Shown here piece after piece: positions 10,433 through 19,845 of a stretch of 64,000 nt of DNA. Positions within the stretch are counted from its first letter, which is position 1. The number at the start of each line of letters is the position of its first letter. This DNA comes from Dromiciops gliroides (lineage: Eukaryota > Chordata > Mammalia > Microbiotheria > Microbiotheriidae): NCBI RefSeq assembly GCF_019393635.1, contig NC_057863.1:627443791-627507790 (forward strand). The letters are read 5' to 3'. The notes under the pieces were generated by a model. It was not told the origin of the DNA and made no database searches. It worked only from the letters and a program-made list of their open reading frames with translations. The translations under genes were made by a program, and so were the position numbers.

Positions 10433-10745
10433 CAACCCCTGAGTTTTCTGCTAATTCCTCAGCCAGTGTACTTAAGCCCTTCAGGTCTCTAGTTATTGAA
10501 CCACCAGGGGTAGTATTATTTAGGATAAAGGTGCAACATTGGGCACCCAGCATGACACACACTCCCACTTTTTCTGCTAACATCATATCAAGGGCCATCC
10601 TGTTTCCCCAAGCCATTTTGCTAGTTACAGCCAGTTGTTCAGAAATACCCTGTACAGTGTCCCTCCAAGACTGATTTTGTTCCTTGGAAAATTCTATCCT
10701 CATTGTATTTTCAGTAACAGCCCCCAGGTATAACACAAGGAACAA
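10422..10745 (-). pseudogene. env: Envelope TM remnant with the CX6CC motif
   Basis: The minus-strand frame of about 100 codons has the layout of a gammaretrovirus-type TM ectodomain: a heptad-like segment, a conserved leucine/alanine-rich block where the immunosuppressive-domain-like peptide sits, then Cys-X6-Cys-Cys (CVMLGAQCC). The upstream side closes with a stop about 11 codons before the apparent start, so the fusion peptide region and SU are not intact. The C-terminal side is cut by a SINE. Family knowledge: CX6CC marks envelope proteins whose SU and TM are disulfide-linked, as in gamma-type and some delta-type viruses. Dead copy. Confidence 0.8.
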
Positions 10746-11349
10746 ATCTCTATGACTACCAAGAAGACTACAACATCAAGCATGGTTAACAGAATTAGCT
10801 AATATCAAGTCTCTTTGTAATTTCAGTAACACACCCCCAGTGTCCATTCAGTTAGCAATTTCATCTTGGATCTCAGATGTTCCATATAACTATCTGGTCT
10901 CTGGAACTACTTTTCTTGGGGCAGTCTGGAAGATGTCTTGTCTCCAGGGCATCTCTTCAGTAGATTTACTTCTCAGGTTTCAAATTGTGTATAGAGACTC
11001 CTCAGATGTCCCTCAACAAGGAAACCCTTCACAATCAGATGATGACTCCCCTGGACCACCACCATCTATCCTCCACAAAAGTATCTACCCATCTCCTGCT
11101 CAGGGAGAAAGGTGTCCTAGAGAGCCATGCCTCTGTGCCATGCCCTCTCCACATGAGAAGTCCAAGGACCTCTCTCCTGGCTTCCCTTCCCCAGCCCCCA
11201 AATAAGCTATTATTTTATTCCAATTGGATTTGTGTGCAAGAGGGTGTAATTCTTCAAAGAGGAATTCCTAAGAACCCCTATACCAAACCCCCACCAATTT
11301 TCCCTATAACATTTTTGCTCTATACTTTACCCAGAAAATCATTTCTATA
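10746..11349 (-). other. Degenerate provirus interior upstream of TM
   Basis: Occupies the place of envelope SU, but no conserved SU motif is seen on the minus strand. The plus-strand frames at 10840-11205 and 10985-11350 (121 codons each) are antisense and lack recognisable domains. Confidence 0.4.
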
Positions 11350-11490
11350 ACACTTGCTCTATGCTAAGCACTTTACAATCATGTGATCCTCACAACCCTG
11401 AGAGGTAAGCTTTATTACAGAAAAGTAAACTGAAACAGATAGAACTATCTTGGGATCACACAACTATGAGATTTCTTAACGCCAAATCTT
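11350..11490 (-). repeat. MIR-like SINE between the two LTRs
   Basis: Reverse MIR order is clear: gctaagcactttacaatcat, gatcctcacaaccctgagag, aaactgaaacag and gggatcacacaactatgag. MIR is normally much older than an ERV with LTRs about 6% diverged, so its place inside the provirus is unexpected (see findings). Confidence 0.75.
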
Positions 11491-11494
11491 TTTA

Positions 11495-13075
11495 ATGTTG
11501 TCCTAATTTACCATAATTATCCTGATAGAAGAGCACACATTCAGACCATGTTTTTTCTTTTAGGGCAGATTTTGGTTTAAATCAAATCAACTGTGGATTT
11601 ATAATAACTAATGGTAACATTTAAATTTCTATGGCCTAATACTCTGCATTTGTGAAAGAAAAATATTATCATTCATAAATTCATATAATATCTTTGTAAA
11701 AATTTATTTCCTCCTTTCTCTAAGGAGGTAGGACCTCCCATCCTACCCTTGACACTTATCAGATAACAAGTTAAAGTTAAAATGTGCTGGCTTTCTTTTT
11801 TCCTTACAGCAGCTTTTCAGTCCCAGGATTCTGTGACCTGAAGGCGAAGAGTTTAGCTGAATACTGAAAGGGTGTGGCTTGTTTCAATTTAGATAGCACA
11901 AGGCAATATTTCAGATTCATATAATAAGTACATTAACCAATAACCAATCTTTACCATATCCAATACTTCTTTCTAGAGATTTATCCTAAAAGGTGGCTAG
12001 ACTTGATTAAGTAGATGATTATCTAACCTTTACCAGTTAGAAACTGAAGACAGAGTTTGAAAGGAAAAGGTTCTTACTATGCCCACTTCATAGAAAAACC
12101 ATTATTACAATCAATTAAATTCATAACCCAAAAGAATTTAAAGAATCTACATTCTGACAATATCTCTAACACAATGAACTATTAAACTGTTGGGCACTTT
12201 TCCTTTACATATTACAAATCACCTGAGGTAACCAGCTTAAAACTATAGAGTAGGGGCAGCTAGATGGCGCACTGGTAAAGCACCAGCCCTGGAGTCAGGA
12301 GTACCTGAGTTCAAATCCGGCCTCAGACACTTAACACTTACTAGCTGTGTGACCCTGGGCAAGTCACTTAACCCCAATTGCCTCACTAAAAAACAAAAAA
12401 CTATAGAGTATCATAATAATAAATTTTACTTATAATGATACTAGAACTGATTCAATTACACATGAATCCATTTCCCAAATGATATCCTATGGAACCTCAA
12501 TTGACAATTTCATTTTAGTATTAATTCACTTAAGAACCATTTATTCTAAGCATTTTATATTTTAACAGATTTTACTTGACTTTAGTTTGTATCAATCCCC
12601 AAATTTCTTAACTAGGTGGCCCAATAAAATTCACTGATCTTTTTGGATGATTTCCTCTCTTTTGTTGGTTTAAATCAATATTTTAATGCTACATTCAGTT
12701 TTCTAATTAGTTTGCAAGACAATGCTAGTGTGGCAAATTTCTCTCTGCCCCTCCCCCACCTCCTTAACCTACCCACTTTTTTTTGGGGGGGGGGGAGTAG
12801 TTTTATCAGACAAAACTCTCCTTCAAAATTCCAAACACAAACTTCCATTTTCAACAGGAACTTGAACACGAGACAATCTCACACATTTAAACAGAGACAA
12901 GACAATATAGACACACATGAAAAAAAATCCCATATAATTTCTTTTTAGCTTTTCTTTAAAACCTAATTTAGACCAGTCAAAAGAGTTCCAATAGGCCAAT
13001 TTGGTTTGTCATTATCTTTAGTCAGTTCTAATAACTTTTAAACAACTTTTGTGTACATCAACAATATGTTTGTTT
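11495..13075. other. AT-rich interior of the provirus, no viral coding seen
   Basis: No gag or pol motif is found on either strand. A plus-strand polypyrimidine-AG (ctttcttttttccttacag, ending near 11809) looks like a splice acceptor in antisense to the provirus. The origin is unclear: captured host DNA or noncoding sequence of a non-autonomous ERV family. Confidence 0.45.
12253..12396 (+). mobile_element. SINE1-type SINE in the provirus
   Basis: ggggcagctagatggcgcac to gcctcactaaaaaac, flanked by aaaactatagagta at 12239-12252 and 12397-12410. A one-base loss occurs in tggtaaagc. Confidence 0.95.
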
Positions 13076-13090
13076 AAAAGATCAAAATCT

Positions 13091-13250
13091 GGGGCAGCTA
13101 GATGGCGCAGTAGATAGAGCACTGGCCCTGGATTCAGGAGGACCTGAGTGCAAATCCAGCCTCAGACACTTAACACTTACTAGCTGTGTGACCCTGGGCA
13201 AATCACTTAACCCCAATTACCTCACCAAAAAACAAAACAAAACAAAACAA
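13091..13250 (+). mobile_element. SINE1-type SINE in the provirus
   Basis: ggggcagctagatggcgcag to an (AAAAC)n tail, flanked by aaaagatcaaaatct at 13076-13090 and 13251-13265. Confidence 0.95.
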
Positions 13251-13891
13251 AAAAGATCAAAATCTTAGGTACTAGATGCCCGCCAGATCCCTCCTTCCCC
13301 CCCCCCCAGCAGAGACTGCCATGCAGAAAGAGGGGGGCGGGCTTTAGAACACATGACGTCCTCCATTCTGATTTTAGCCTCCTGTAACCATTTTGGAAAT
13401 TAAAAATAATCCACCATACTACTATGCCCAAATTTAAAACTCATTCATCCCAAAATATTTTATCCCTTTCAATCACTTTCTGGTTCTTCCCAGATAATCT
13501 CAAGTAAGCACTTAAAGGACAAAACACATTTTTGCCTTTCAAATTTTTCACTGTCAGTATAAACCATGTTCAATTTCTTTCTCCTTGCTTAATTTGTTCC
13601 CTAAAAGGGCTATCTTTTAGGGATTTCTGAGAGGTCACTTTTACTCAGTTCTTTCAACACTTGGTGACTTTTCTAATTCGGGGGAACTCCCTATAATCGA
13701 CTAGATATTCCATATAAGACTTCAGACTTGAACCAAATGGCCCTGCCAGAGTTCTGCCTCAAACCCTGGCTTTTTAACCACCCAGGAAGTATTCAACAGC
13801 CCTTTCCTCCTGTGGGATCCACACACACAGACTTATGTGGCTTGAAATTTTCCCTTGATCCAACCCTATTCTCACTCCTTTTGGATAAATT

Positions 13892-13900
13892 CTTACCTCC
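13892..13900 (-). promoter_or_regulatory. Splice-donor-like site in the provirus leader
   Basis: The minus strand reads GGAG|GTAAG, a near-ideal 5' splice site about 216 nt downstream of the primer site. This is where simple retroviruses place the donor for envelope mRNA. Use is inferred. Confidence 0.5.
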
Positions 13901-14095
13901 TCTTGAGAGCACTTAATCTTTCCACATTTATGACATCTCCACCTGCTGGAGTTCCTCCCCACTCAGGAGTTGGGCCTCCCCTCCAGAGGCCTCCAGACTC
14001 CAACAATCCACTCGACCACTGATAATAGCTCATCAAGACATCTTGTTGAAAGAGTGCTGAAACCCGCAGGGTCTCCATAGCTCCTTTCAAATCAT

Positions 14096-14113
14096 ATCTC
14101 AGTGAGACCTCCA
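14096..14113 (-). promoter_or_regulatory. Primer-binding site, threonine-tRNA type
   Basis: The minus strand reads TGGAGGTCTCACTGAGAT, three bases inside the 5' LTR. It matches the 3' end of mammalian tRNA-Thr (TGGAGGCCCC(G/A)CTGAGAT as complement) at most positions, with C-to-T type changes. Confidence 0.72.
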
Positions 14114-14116
14114 CAT

Positions 14117-14700
14117 TGTGAGGAAAATGACTCCTGCTCAATAATTCTCTGGAACTCAGCAGTGATGTGACAAAGGATCGTTTATTGTCATTCTCATGAG
14201 AATGGGCAACCCAGTGTGCAGCTGGTGGGTGCAAAGAATGGAGGCTCGCAGGCCCCATTTTTTTTTGGTGAGGCAATTGGGGTTAAGTGACTTGCCCGGG
14301 GTCACACAGCTAGTAAGTGTTAAGTGTCTGAGGCCGGATTTGAACTCAGGTACTCCTGACTCCAGGGCCAGTGCTCTATCCACTGTGCCACCTAGCTGCC
14401 CCACGCAGGCCCCGTTTTAAACCCTAGTCCCTAATGTGAATGGACCCTCCCCTTTTTCATCACTGGTCCGATTATCAAGGATTACATTCTACACACAAAA
14501 ACTAGTTAACCAGAATGCAGTATTCCTGACCCTAATTTCCATACCAGCTCAAAGCTTCCCTGAACCATGTGATTTTGTTTGCTGGAGCAGGGGTGGGGAG
14601 GAGAAGGAGACCTTTTTCCTCAAACAGGTCTGGAGGAGTGTAATTTGAATGGTGACTATTATATTCTTATTAAGAGGAGACCAATCCCTATTTCCTCACA
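14117..14700 (-). repeat. 5' LTR of the provirus, carrying a SINE
   Basis: Same sequence as the 3' LTR, with perfect termini TGTGAGG...CCTCACA. 584 bp including a SINE at 14257-14403; about 437 bp without it. The polyadenylation signal AATAAA is present on the minus strand near 14183. Confidence 0.9.
14257..14403 (-). mobile_element. SINE1-type SINE in the 5' LTR
   Basis: Poly-T, ggtgaggcaattggggttaa to ccacctagctgcccc, flanked by cgcaggcccc at 14247-14256 and 14404-14413. Absent from the sister LTR, so it is younger than the provirus. Confidence 0.95.
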
Positions 14701-14794
14701 GACCCTAAAGACCAGTCATTTCTCATCCAATGGAGGACAATTACCACTTCCCAAGCCCCTTATCCACATATTTTAGAGTCAATATTTGCTAAAG

Positions 14795-15065
14795 TGAAAA
14801 CTCTCTCTCTCGCTCGCTTTTCAATGATCTCTCTATCCTCTCTCTTTTCTATCTCCCCCTCTTCCCTTCCCTTCCCTTCTCTTCTCCTCTCCTCATCTCT
14901 CCTCTCCTCTTTTCTCCTCTCCTCTCTCTTCTCTTCTTTTCTCTGTTTGTCTGGATGTCTCTCTGTCTCCCTCCCTCTTTCTCTCTGTCTCACTCTGTGT
15001 TTCTGTCTCTGTCTACCTATTTGTCTCTTATCTTTCCTCATATTCTCATCCCTATCCACCCCTTC
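14795..15065. repeat. CT-rich low-complexity tract
   Basis: Irregular (TCTCC)n/(CT)n polypyrimidine on the plus strand. It yields Ser/Leu-rich and Arg/Glu-rich frames that are not genes. Confidence 0.9.
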
Positions 15066-15360
15066 CCTTCCATAGTACATGCCATTTCATGCTCCATTAT
15101 ATCCCACAGACCCCCTCAGTCTATTGCTGACAAACTCTCCATTATCCTATATGTCTTCTCTTCGAACCCTTTCCATCTTCTTGGGATACTAGGAACCTGG
15201 CTCTCTCTAAAATATGGTTTACCCCCTGGCTACTCTGTCTAACTAGGTGCACTTTCTATATGCTCCCTGAAGTGCTGGGAAAGGAATAGGATTTGTCCTA
15301 TCTTGCTCTCACTCTTATTTCCAGACTGTCCCTTTGCCCCTCTATCCATCTTTATCTCCA
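15066..15360. other. Unassigned unique sequence
   Basis: No repeat or coding signal recognised. Confidence 0.4.
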
Positions 15361-15364
15361 GTAC

Positions 15365-15568
15365 ACAGAAGCACAGGTTTGGAGTTGCAAGGGTCATTAC
15401 AGGTCATGTAACATAAATCCTTCATTTTACAGATGAGGAAATTGAAGCCCAGAGAGATTAAATGATTCACTGAGGTTCACACAACAAATAAATGTCTGAG
15501 GTGGGATTCAAACCCAGGTCTTCTTGGTTCTGAGTCCAACCTTCTATTTCCTAGACCATGTTGCTTCC
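15365..15568 (-). repeat. MIR-like CORE-SINE
   Basis: cttcattttacagatgagga, agcccagagagattaaatga and a gggattcaaacccaggtctt block in reverse MIR order. Confidence 0.75.
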
Positions 15569-15569
15569 T

Positions 15570-16154
15570 CTCTCTTTGTTGCCATCATAAAACAACTTTT
15601 AGGTTGTGAAGACCCGGAGAGAAGGGTCTTACTTAACATGAGTGACGTTATCTGAAAACTATCCTTCAATTCAGCAAAAATAAGCAATCATACATTTCTC
15701 AGAATTTGGCCTCATCCCATGCCCCCCAAAAAGTGTTTGTGTTTTTTGAAAGGTTTGCCCTTCCACACTTGCAAGGCCAACAGTTCACCTCAATCTGCTT
15801 GCAAGGCCAACCACAGAGCAAAAAAAAATTGCCCTGCTTCGTTTGCAAACTTAGCTGGAAACAAAAACAAGTTGTTTGTCTTGGAGTGCTAAAGCTCCTT
15901 GTATGCTTGGCTTAGGGGGTGGGGTTCTTCTTTCTGTATTCCCCTGTAGCTATGTTTGCCTCAAAGGAAATTTCTGACATGAATCCAAGGTGTGAACTGA
16001 GGTTCTTGCCATGACAAGGTCATTCTCCCTCCTTTCTCATAGTCTTCCTCTCTATCCCTACCCCAGCCCTGCAGTCTGAAAACTTAATATACAAGTTGAA
16101 GTCCCCTTGAACATCCCAGCCTCCCAGTTCATCAGCTTCCTAAATATCCTCAAT
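15570..16154. other. Unassigned unique sequence with a short direct repeat
   Basis: cttgcaaggccaac occurs at 15768-15781 and again at 15798-15811. Otherwise no family is recognised. Confidence 0.45.
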
Positions 16155-16169
16155 TGCCATCTTCACTGT

Positions 16170-16331
16170 TAATTTTTTGGTTTGTTTTGGTTTTTTAAGG
16201 ACAATGAGGGTTAAGTGACTTGCCCAGGGTCACACAGCTAGTAAGTGTCAAGTATCTGAGGCCGGATTTGAACTCAGTTCCTCCTGAATCCAGGGCTGGT
16301 ACTTTATCCACTGTGCCACCTAGCTGCCCCC
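16170..16331 (-). mobile_element. SINE1-type SINE
   Basis: ggacaatgagggttaagtga through ccacctagctgccccc, flanked by tgccatcttcactgt at 16155-16169 and 16332-16346. Confidence 0.95.
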
Positions 16332-16346
16332 TGCCATCTTCACTGT

Positions 16347-17340
16347 ACATTAGCCACACACAAAGATGATCGTTCCCTTGATATGACAATTGCCTATAAT
16401 TATTATCTGTATTTTGTATATACCTTGTAGATGCTCATTGTGGTACCCCCTCTGGGTTGTTCCCCCAATCTGTATTTGCGCTAGAAATTTTGGGTATACA
16501 GAATGGCATTTGATATTTACTCTCCAGGTTATAGAAATAATCCTGAGGGAATATATATTTTACCACTGTAGCTTCTGAGCCCCTATTGATGTGTTCCTCA
16601 TTGACCATCAACAGTTGACTTCATTAACTTCCAGAGAAGGTATTTATTAAGAAAGTAAAGTAAGAACTATTGGTACAAAAAACATTTTCCCCAAGCTTAA
16701 GTCACATTCTTCCATAAATACATACGATATCTATGGGTAGAATGAACCAAAACTTCATATAATAGTAGTGAGACACCTGTATAGGGAACACAAAGGGGTA
16801 ATTCAAAATTCTCCCAACAGAAATACTTTTCTCCCTCTGTAGCATCATTGTGAAATTATCTTTAGCTCCCTCCTGGGCTCTGAAGGTCAGTGGCTTTCTA
16901 GAGTCCATGGATAGCACTGCTCTCTTCCATTAAGGGTCACTCTTCCTTGTTTGACTTCATGCCTGTATGTTTCTCATTGTAGACTCATCTTCACTCATCC
17001 AATGCCCTTCCAGAAGATGCTACAATTACTGCTGCCAGTCAGCTTCTAACTCTGATAGGACCTTTGAAATATCTGTATGCGCAGGATTGCCTGAACACTT
17101 CAGTCATGGAATATTCATTTGCCTAAGATCAGAAAAGAAGAAACATAGAGACAATAGCAGCCATGTGCTCATAGCCACTGTGATCAGGTGGAAGACAGGG
17201 TACATAACTAATTAGTCTTCCCTCACCTGAAACCACAAAAGAAAGAGATTGAAGAAGAGGTGGGCCATCCCTTTTGCATACTTACTGATCCAGCTCAGCA
17301 ACCCTGAATCATTAGTTCTACCAGCTTCCACCAATAATTA
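16347..17340. other. Unassigned unique sequence
   Basis: About 1 kb without a recognisable repeat. Short frames at 16390-16578 and 16967-17215 (62 and 82 codons) have no recognisable features. Confidence 0.45.
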
Positions 17341-17344
17341 GACA

Positions 17345-17572
17345 ATTCTTAGAGTGCAGGACACAGAAGAACTGAGTTCAAATCCTACTTCAGGCACTGG
17401 GTGACCCTAAACAAGTCACTTAACTTCTCAACCTCAGTTTTTTCATCTGTGAAATGGAGATGATAATACCACTTACCTCCTGGGGTCTTTGTGAAGATAA
17501 AATGAGTTAGTATATGTAAAATGCTTTGTAAACCTTAAATTGTTATAGAAATATCATCATTACCACCACCAC
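17345..17572 (+). repeat. MIR SINE
   Basis: Forward MIR: gagttcaaatcctacttcag, caagtcacttaacttctcaa, tttcatctgtgaaatggaga, tgataataccacttacctcc and aaatgctttgtaaacctt, followed by a (CAC)n-like stretch. Confidence 0.82.
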
Positions 17573-17598
17573 CACATAGTATAAATACTTAAGTTTTC

Positions 17599-17768
17599 TT
17601 TTCTTTCTTTTTTTCTTTTTTTTTTTGGTGAGGCAATTGGGGTTAAGTGACTTGCCTAGGGTCACACAGCTAGTAATTGTTAAGTGTCTGAGGCTGGATT
17701 TGAACTCAGGTCCTCCTGACTCCAGGGCCTGTGCTCTATCCACTGCGCCACCTAGCTGCCCCCACACC
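17599..17768 (-). mobile_element. SINE1-type SINE
   Basis: T-rich tail, ggtgaggcaattggggttaa to cctagctgccccc. Flanks cttaagttttc (17588-17598) and cttgagttttc (17769-17779) form an 11-bp TSD with one change. Confidence 0.9.
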
Positions 17769-17849
17769 CTTGAGTTTTCATGCTCACCCTCAGGCTTCCA
17801 TTTTATCATGTGAATTGAAACCAGGCAGGGAATGCCAGAATATTCTTTA

Positions 17850-17998
17850 AGGGCTGGGTCACATGGACTGGCCCACCCCCATTATATTCTATGCCTAGAT
17901 GTTGCCTCCTTTATGATGTAAATTCCAGATGTCACAGACAGTTTCGCTTTTGTCTCTAGGACACAGCACAGTGCCCGGCACACAAATTGATTGAATAA
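17850..17998 (+). repeat. L2 3'-tail fragment
   Basis: cgcttttgtctctaggacac, agcacagtgcccggcacaca and aattgattgaataa match the end of L2. Confidence 0.55.
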
Positions 17999-18169
17999 GC
18001 CCACCTCCATCATCCATAACTCTCAAATTCCCATTTTCCCCACAGGTACCTTCTCCCCTTCTGACTTGCTTCTCATATCATTTACCTTCCTTGTGCCCTC
18101 CAATCCCTTCCACCCCCTCTGTGATAGTATAGCACTTGCTTCTGGTGTCTCTTCTTCCTTCCCACCACA

Positions 18170-18316
18170 CTTTTTTTTTTTTGCAGGGCAATGGGGGTTA
18201 AGTGACTTACCCAGGGTCACACAGCTAGTAGGTGTCAAGTGTCTGAGGCCGGATTTGAACTCAGGTACTCCTGAATCCAGAGCCGGTGCTTTATCCACTG
18301 CGCTACCTAGCCGCCC
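18170..18316 (-). mobile_element. SINE1-type SINE
   Basis: Poly-T, gcagggcaatgggggttaag to acctagccgcccc, flanked by cccaccaca at 18161-18169 and 18317-18325. Confidence 0.93.
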
Positions 18317-18329
18317 CCCACCACAGTCT

Positions 18330-18610
18330 TAATGTTCTAGATGACCAATTCAATGATATGCCATCAGCTCTCTTGGAATTGTTCGTCCTCTATCCATCTA
18401 TTCCTAGTCACATCTTGCCAACTACCAACCTGGGGTTAGTCATCATCTGCCTTTTTTGTTTCTGCTCACTGCCTGCTGCTGCTCCTAGAGAAGTCATGCA
18501 ACAGTGGGGTTGCTCCAGACTCTTGTTATCTAATGTCAGCTGGACCCTCACTGCTGTACATCAGTCCTTGTATTTTCCCCTGGTTTTCACCATGTATCAT
18601 GCTCTCCTCA
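18330..18610. other. Unassigned unique sequence
   Basis: A 151-codon frame (18286-18741) begins in the SINE end and crosses unique, L2 and further sequence, so it is not taken as a gene. Confidence 0.4.
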
Positions 18611-18611
18611 C

Positions 18612-18712
18612 TTCCTTAAACCAACAAGCATTTATCAAGCTCCTTCTTCCTACACAAAAGGAACTGTGTCAAGCTCTGGAGCTAGAGAGACAAAGTGAAA
18701 ACCAGCCCCTGC
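18612..18712 (-). repeat. L2 LINE 3'-end fragment
   Basis: ccaacaagcatttatcaagc, ggaactgtgtcaagctctgg and agagagacaaagtgaaaacc in reverse L2 order. Confidence 0.55.
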
Positions 18713-18839
18713 GCTGTCAGTTTCCCTCTTTTGTACTATGATGCAATGACACCCATTTTCGAACATCAAGAAAATGTGGTTTTAGACTCATCCAAAACTA
18801 TTTGGTCACTAGGTCTCTCAGAGGAGGTGATAGCTTCAC

Positions 18840-18938
18840 CGTTCTCTGCCCTGCTCAGATTATGTATAGAATGCCGTGTTTGGTTCTGTTTGGTGCCACA
18901 GCTTAGGAAGAACATTCATATGCTCTAGAGACACCCAC
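18840..18938 (+). repeat. L3/CR1 fragment
   Basis: ctctgccctgctcagattat, gccgtgtttggttctgtttg, gtgccacagcttaggaagaa and catatgctctagagac match the same L3/CR1 3' region found at 21100-21180. Confidence 0.6.
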
Positions 18939-18939
18939 T

Positions 18940-19835
18940 AAACTGCCACCAGGAAAAGGCTAGGGCTGGGTATTGGCACTTTGATTTTAAATGAGTCCCA
19001 GCCCCGGAAGACTGTTTCTTCTAAACTCTGCCTGCCTGCTGACTCACTATCCAAGCAATGATAAAAAACACTCATTTCCCTTGTTCACTGTACAACTCTG
19101 GGCCACAGAAATTAATTACATCACCTGCAAAATCAACTGCCCTGTTTTTCATCCCAAAGGTCAACGTTCCATCTGAGGAATGGCTTTAGTGCTCCCAAAC
19201 ACAAGGCTTGGCATATAAATATTTATCACCCGATAGACAGGGAGCCATTGTGCCCTGTTTGTTTACGTGATCAGGCAGTTACCTGGGGCAAGGAGGCCAC
19301 TGTCTGCTTCCTGTCCCAGTTTCTCTTGCTCAAGACCTTGAAGGAGAGTTGTTGATATGACAGAGTGTTCTGTCCCAGTACTCTTTTTCTGAGAACCAAA
19401 ACAGGGATGCTAGGCAAACAGCCCCTGGGTACATAGTCTGCAAGAGAGTTGATCTGGGGAGAGTGGAGATTTCCAGGTGTTGCCTGGAAAGATTAAACGT
19501 TGGTTATGGGAAGAAAATAAAATAACCAAACCATCTTGGAAATGAATGGCTGATAAAAGCAAAAAGCCCACTTTCCACTCCACCGCACGCAAAGCTGGCA
19601 AACTGGCCCTTGTTTTAGTTGGCATTTCAGGTTTCCTTGTTTTCTGGATACCAAATGTTTTGATTAGTTTGAGATAGTGCAAATGAAGAAATAGGTAGGA
19701 ATCATTGCGAATAGAATTTACATAGAGTCAAACTTGCTTTGGGGAATGATTGAATCTAAGCTTATCCGAAAAAGATCTTATTGAACTTAGTACAACTTCA
19801 TTGTGAATGATGGTGTGATAGAACAACCATGAAAA
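18940..19835. other. Unassigned unique sequence
   Basis: About 900 bp with no repeat recognised. A 90-codon minus-strand frame (19410-19682) has no recognisable domain. Confidence 0.45.
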
Positions 19836-19845
19836 GTAACATAGT

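Larger units (their letters stand above)
9530..14700 (-). mobile_element. Defective endogenous retrovirus (class-I-like), minus strand
   Basis: Two LTRs in the same orientation (9530-9958 and 14117-14700) share the terminal inverted repeat TGTGAGGAAA/TTTCCTCACA and enclose about 4.16 kb. Read on the minus strand, the order is 5' LTR, threonine-tRNA-like primer site, splice-donor-like site, noncoding-looking interior, envelope TM fragment, polypurine tract and 3' LTR. gag and pol are not recognisable, and the interior is too short for them once three SINEs are removed (about 3.7 kb). Flanks are gacac (9525-9529) and gaccc (14701-14705), a possible 5-bp target duplication with one change. An autonomous gammaretrovirus-like provirus would be about 8 kb. 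It is certainly replication-defective. Confidence 0.87.

Noticed and set aside
10840-11350. Two overlapping 121-codon plus-strand frames as a host gene exon
   Set aside because: They lie antisense in the provirus interior, overlap each other in different frames, and have no domain or splice context that decides between them.
13774-13962. Cys-His motif (CHKCGK) as a retroviral gag zinc knuckle
   Set aside because: The frame starts with GTG rather than ATG, is 62 codons, lies in the leader position rather than at the gag 3' end, and lacks the CX2CX4HX4C spacing.
14760-15242. Ser/Leu-rich and Arg/Glu-rich frames over the CT-rich tract
   Set aside because: Low-complexity polypyrimidine DNA with no domain and no start context.
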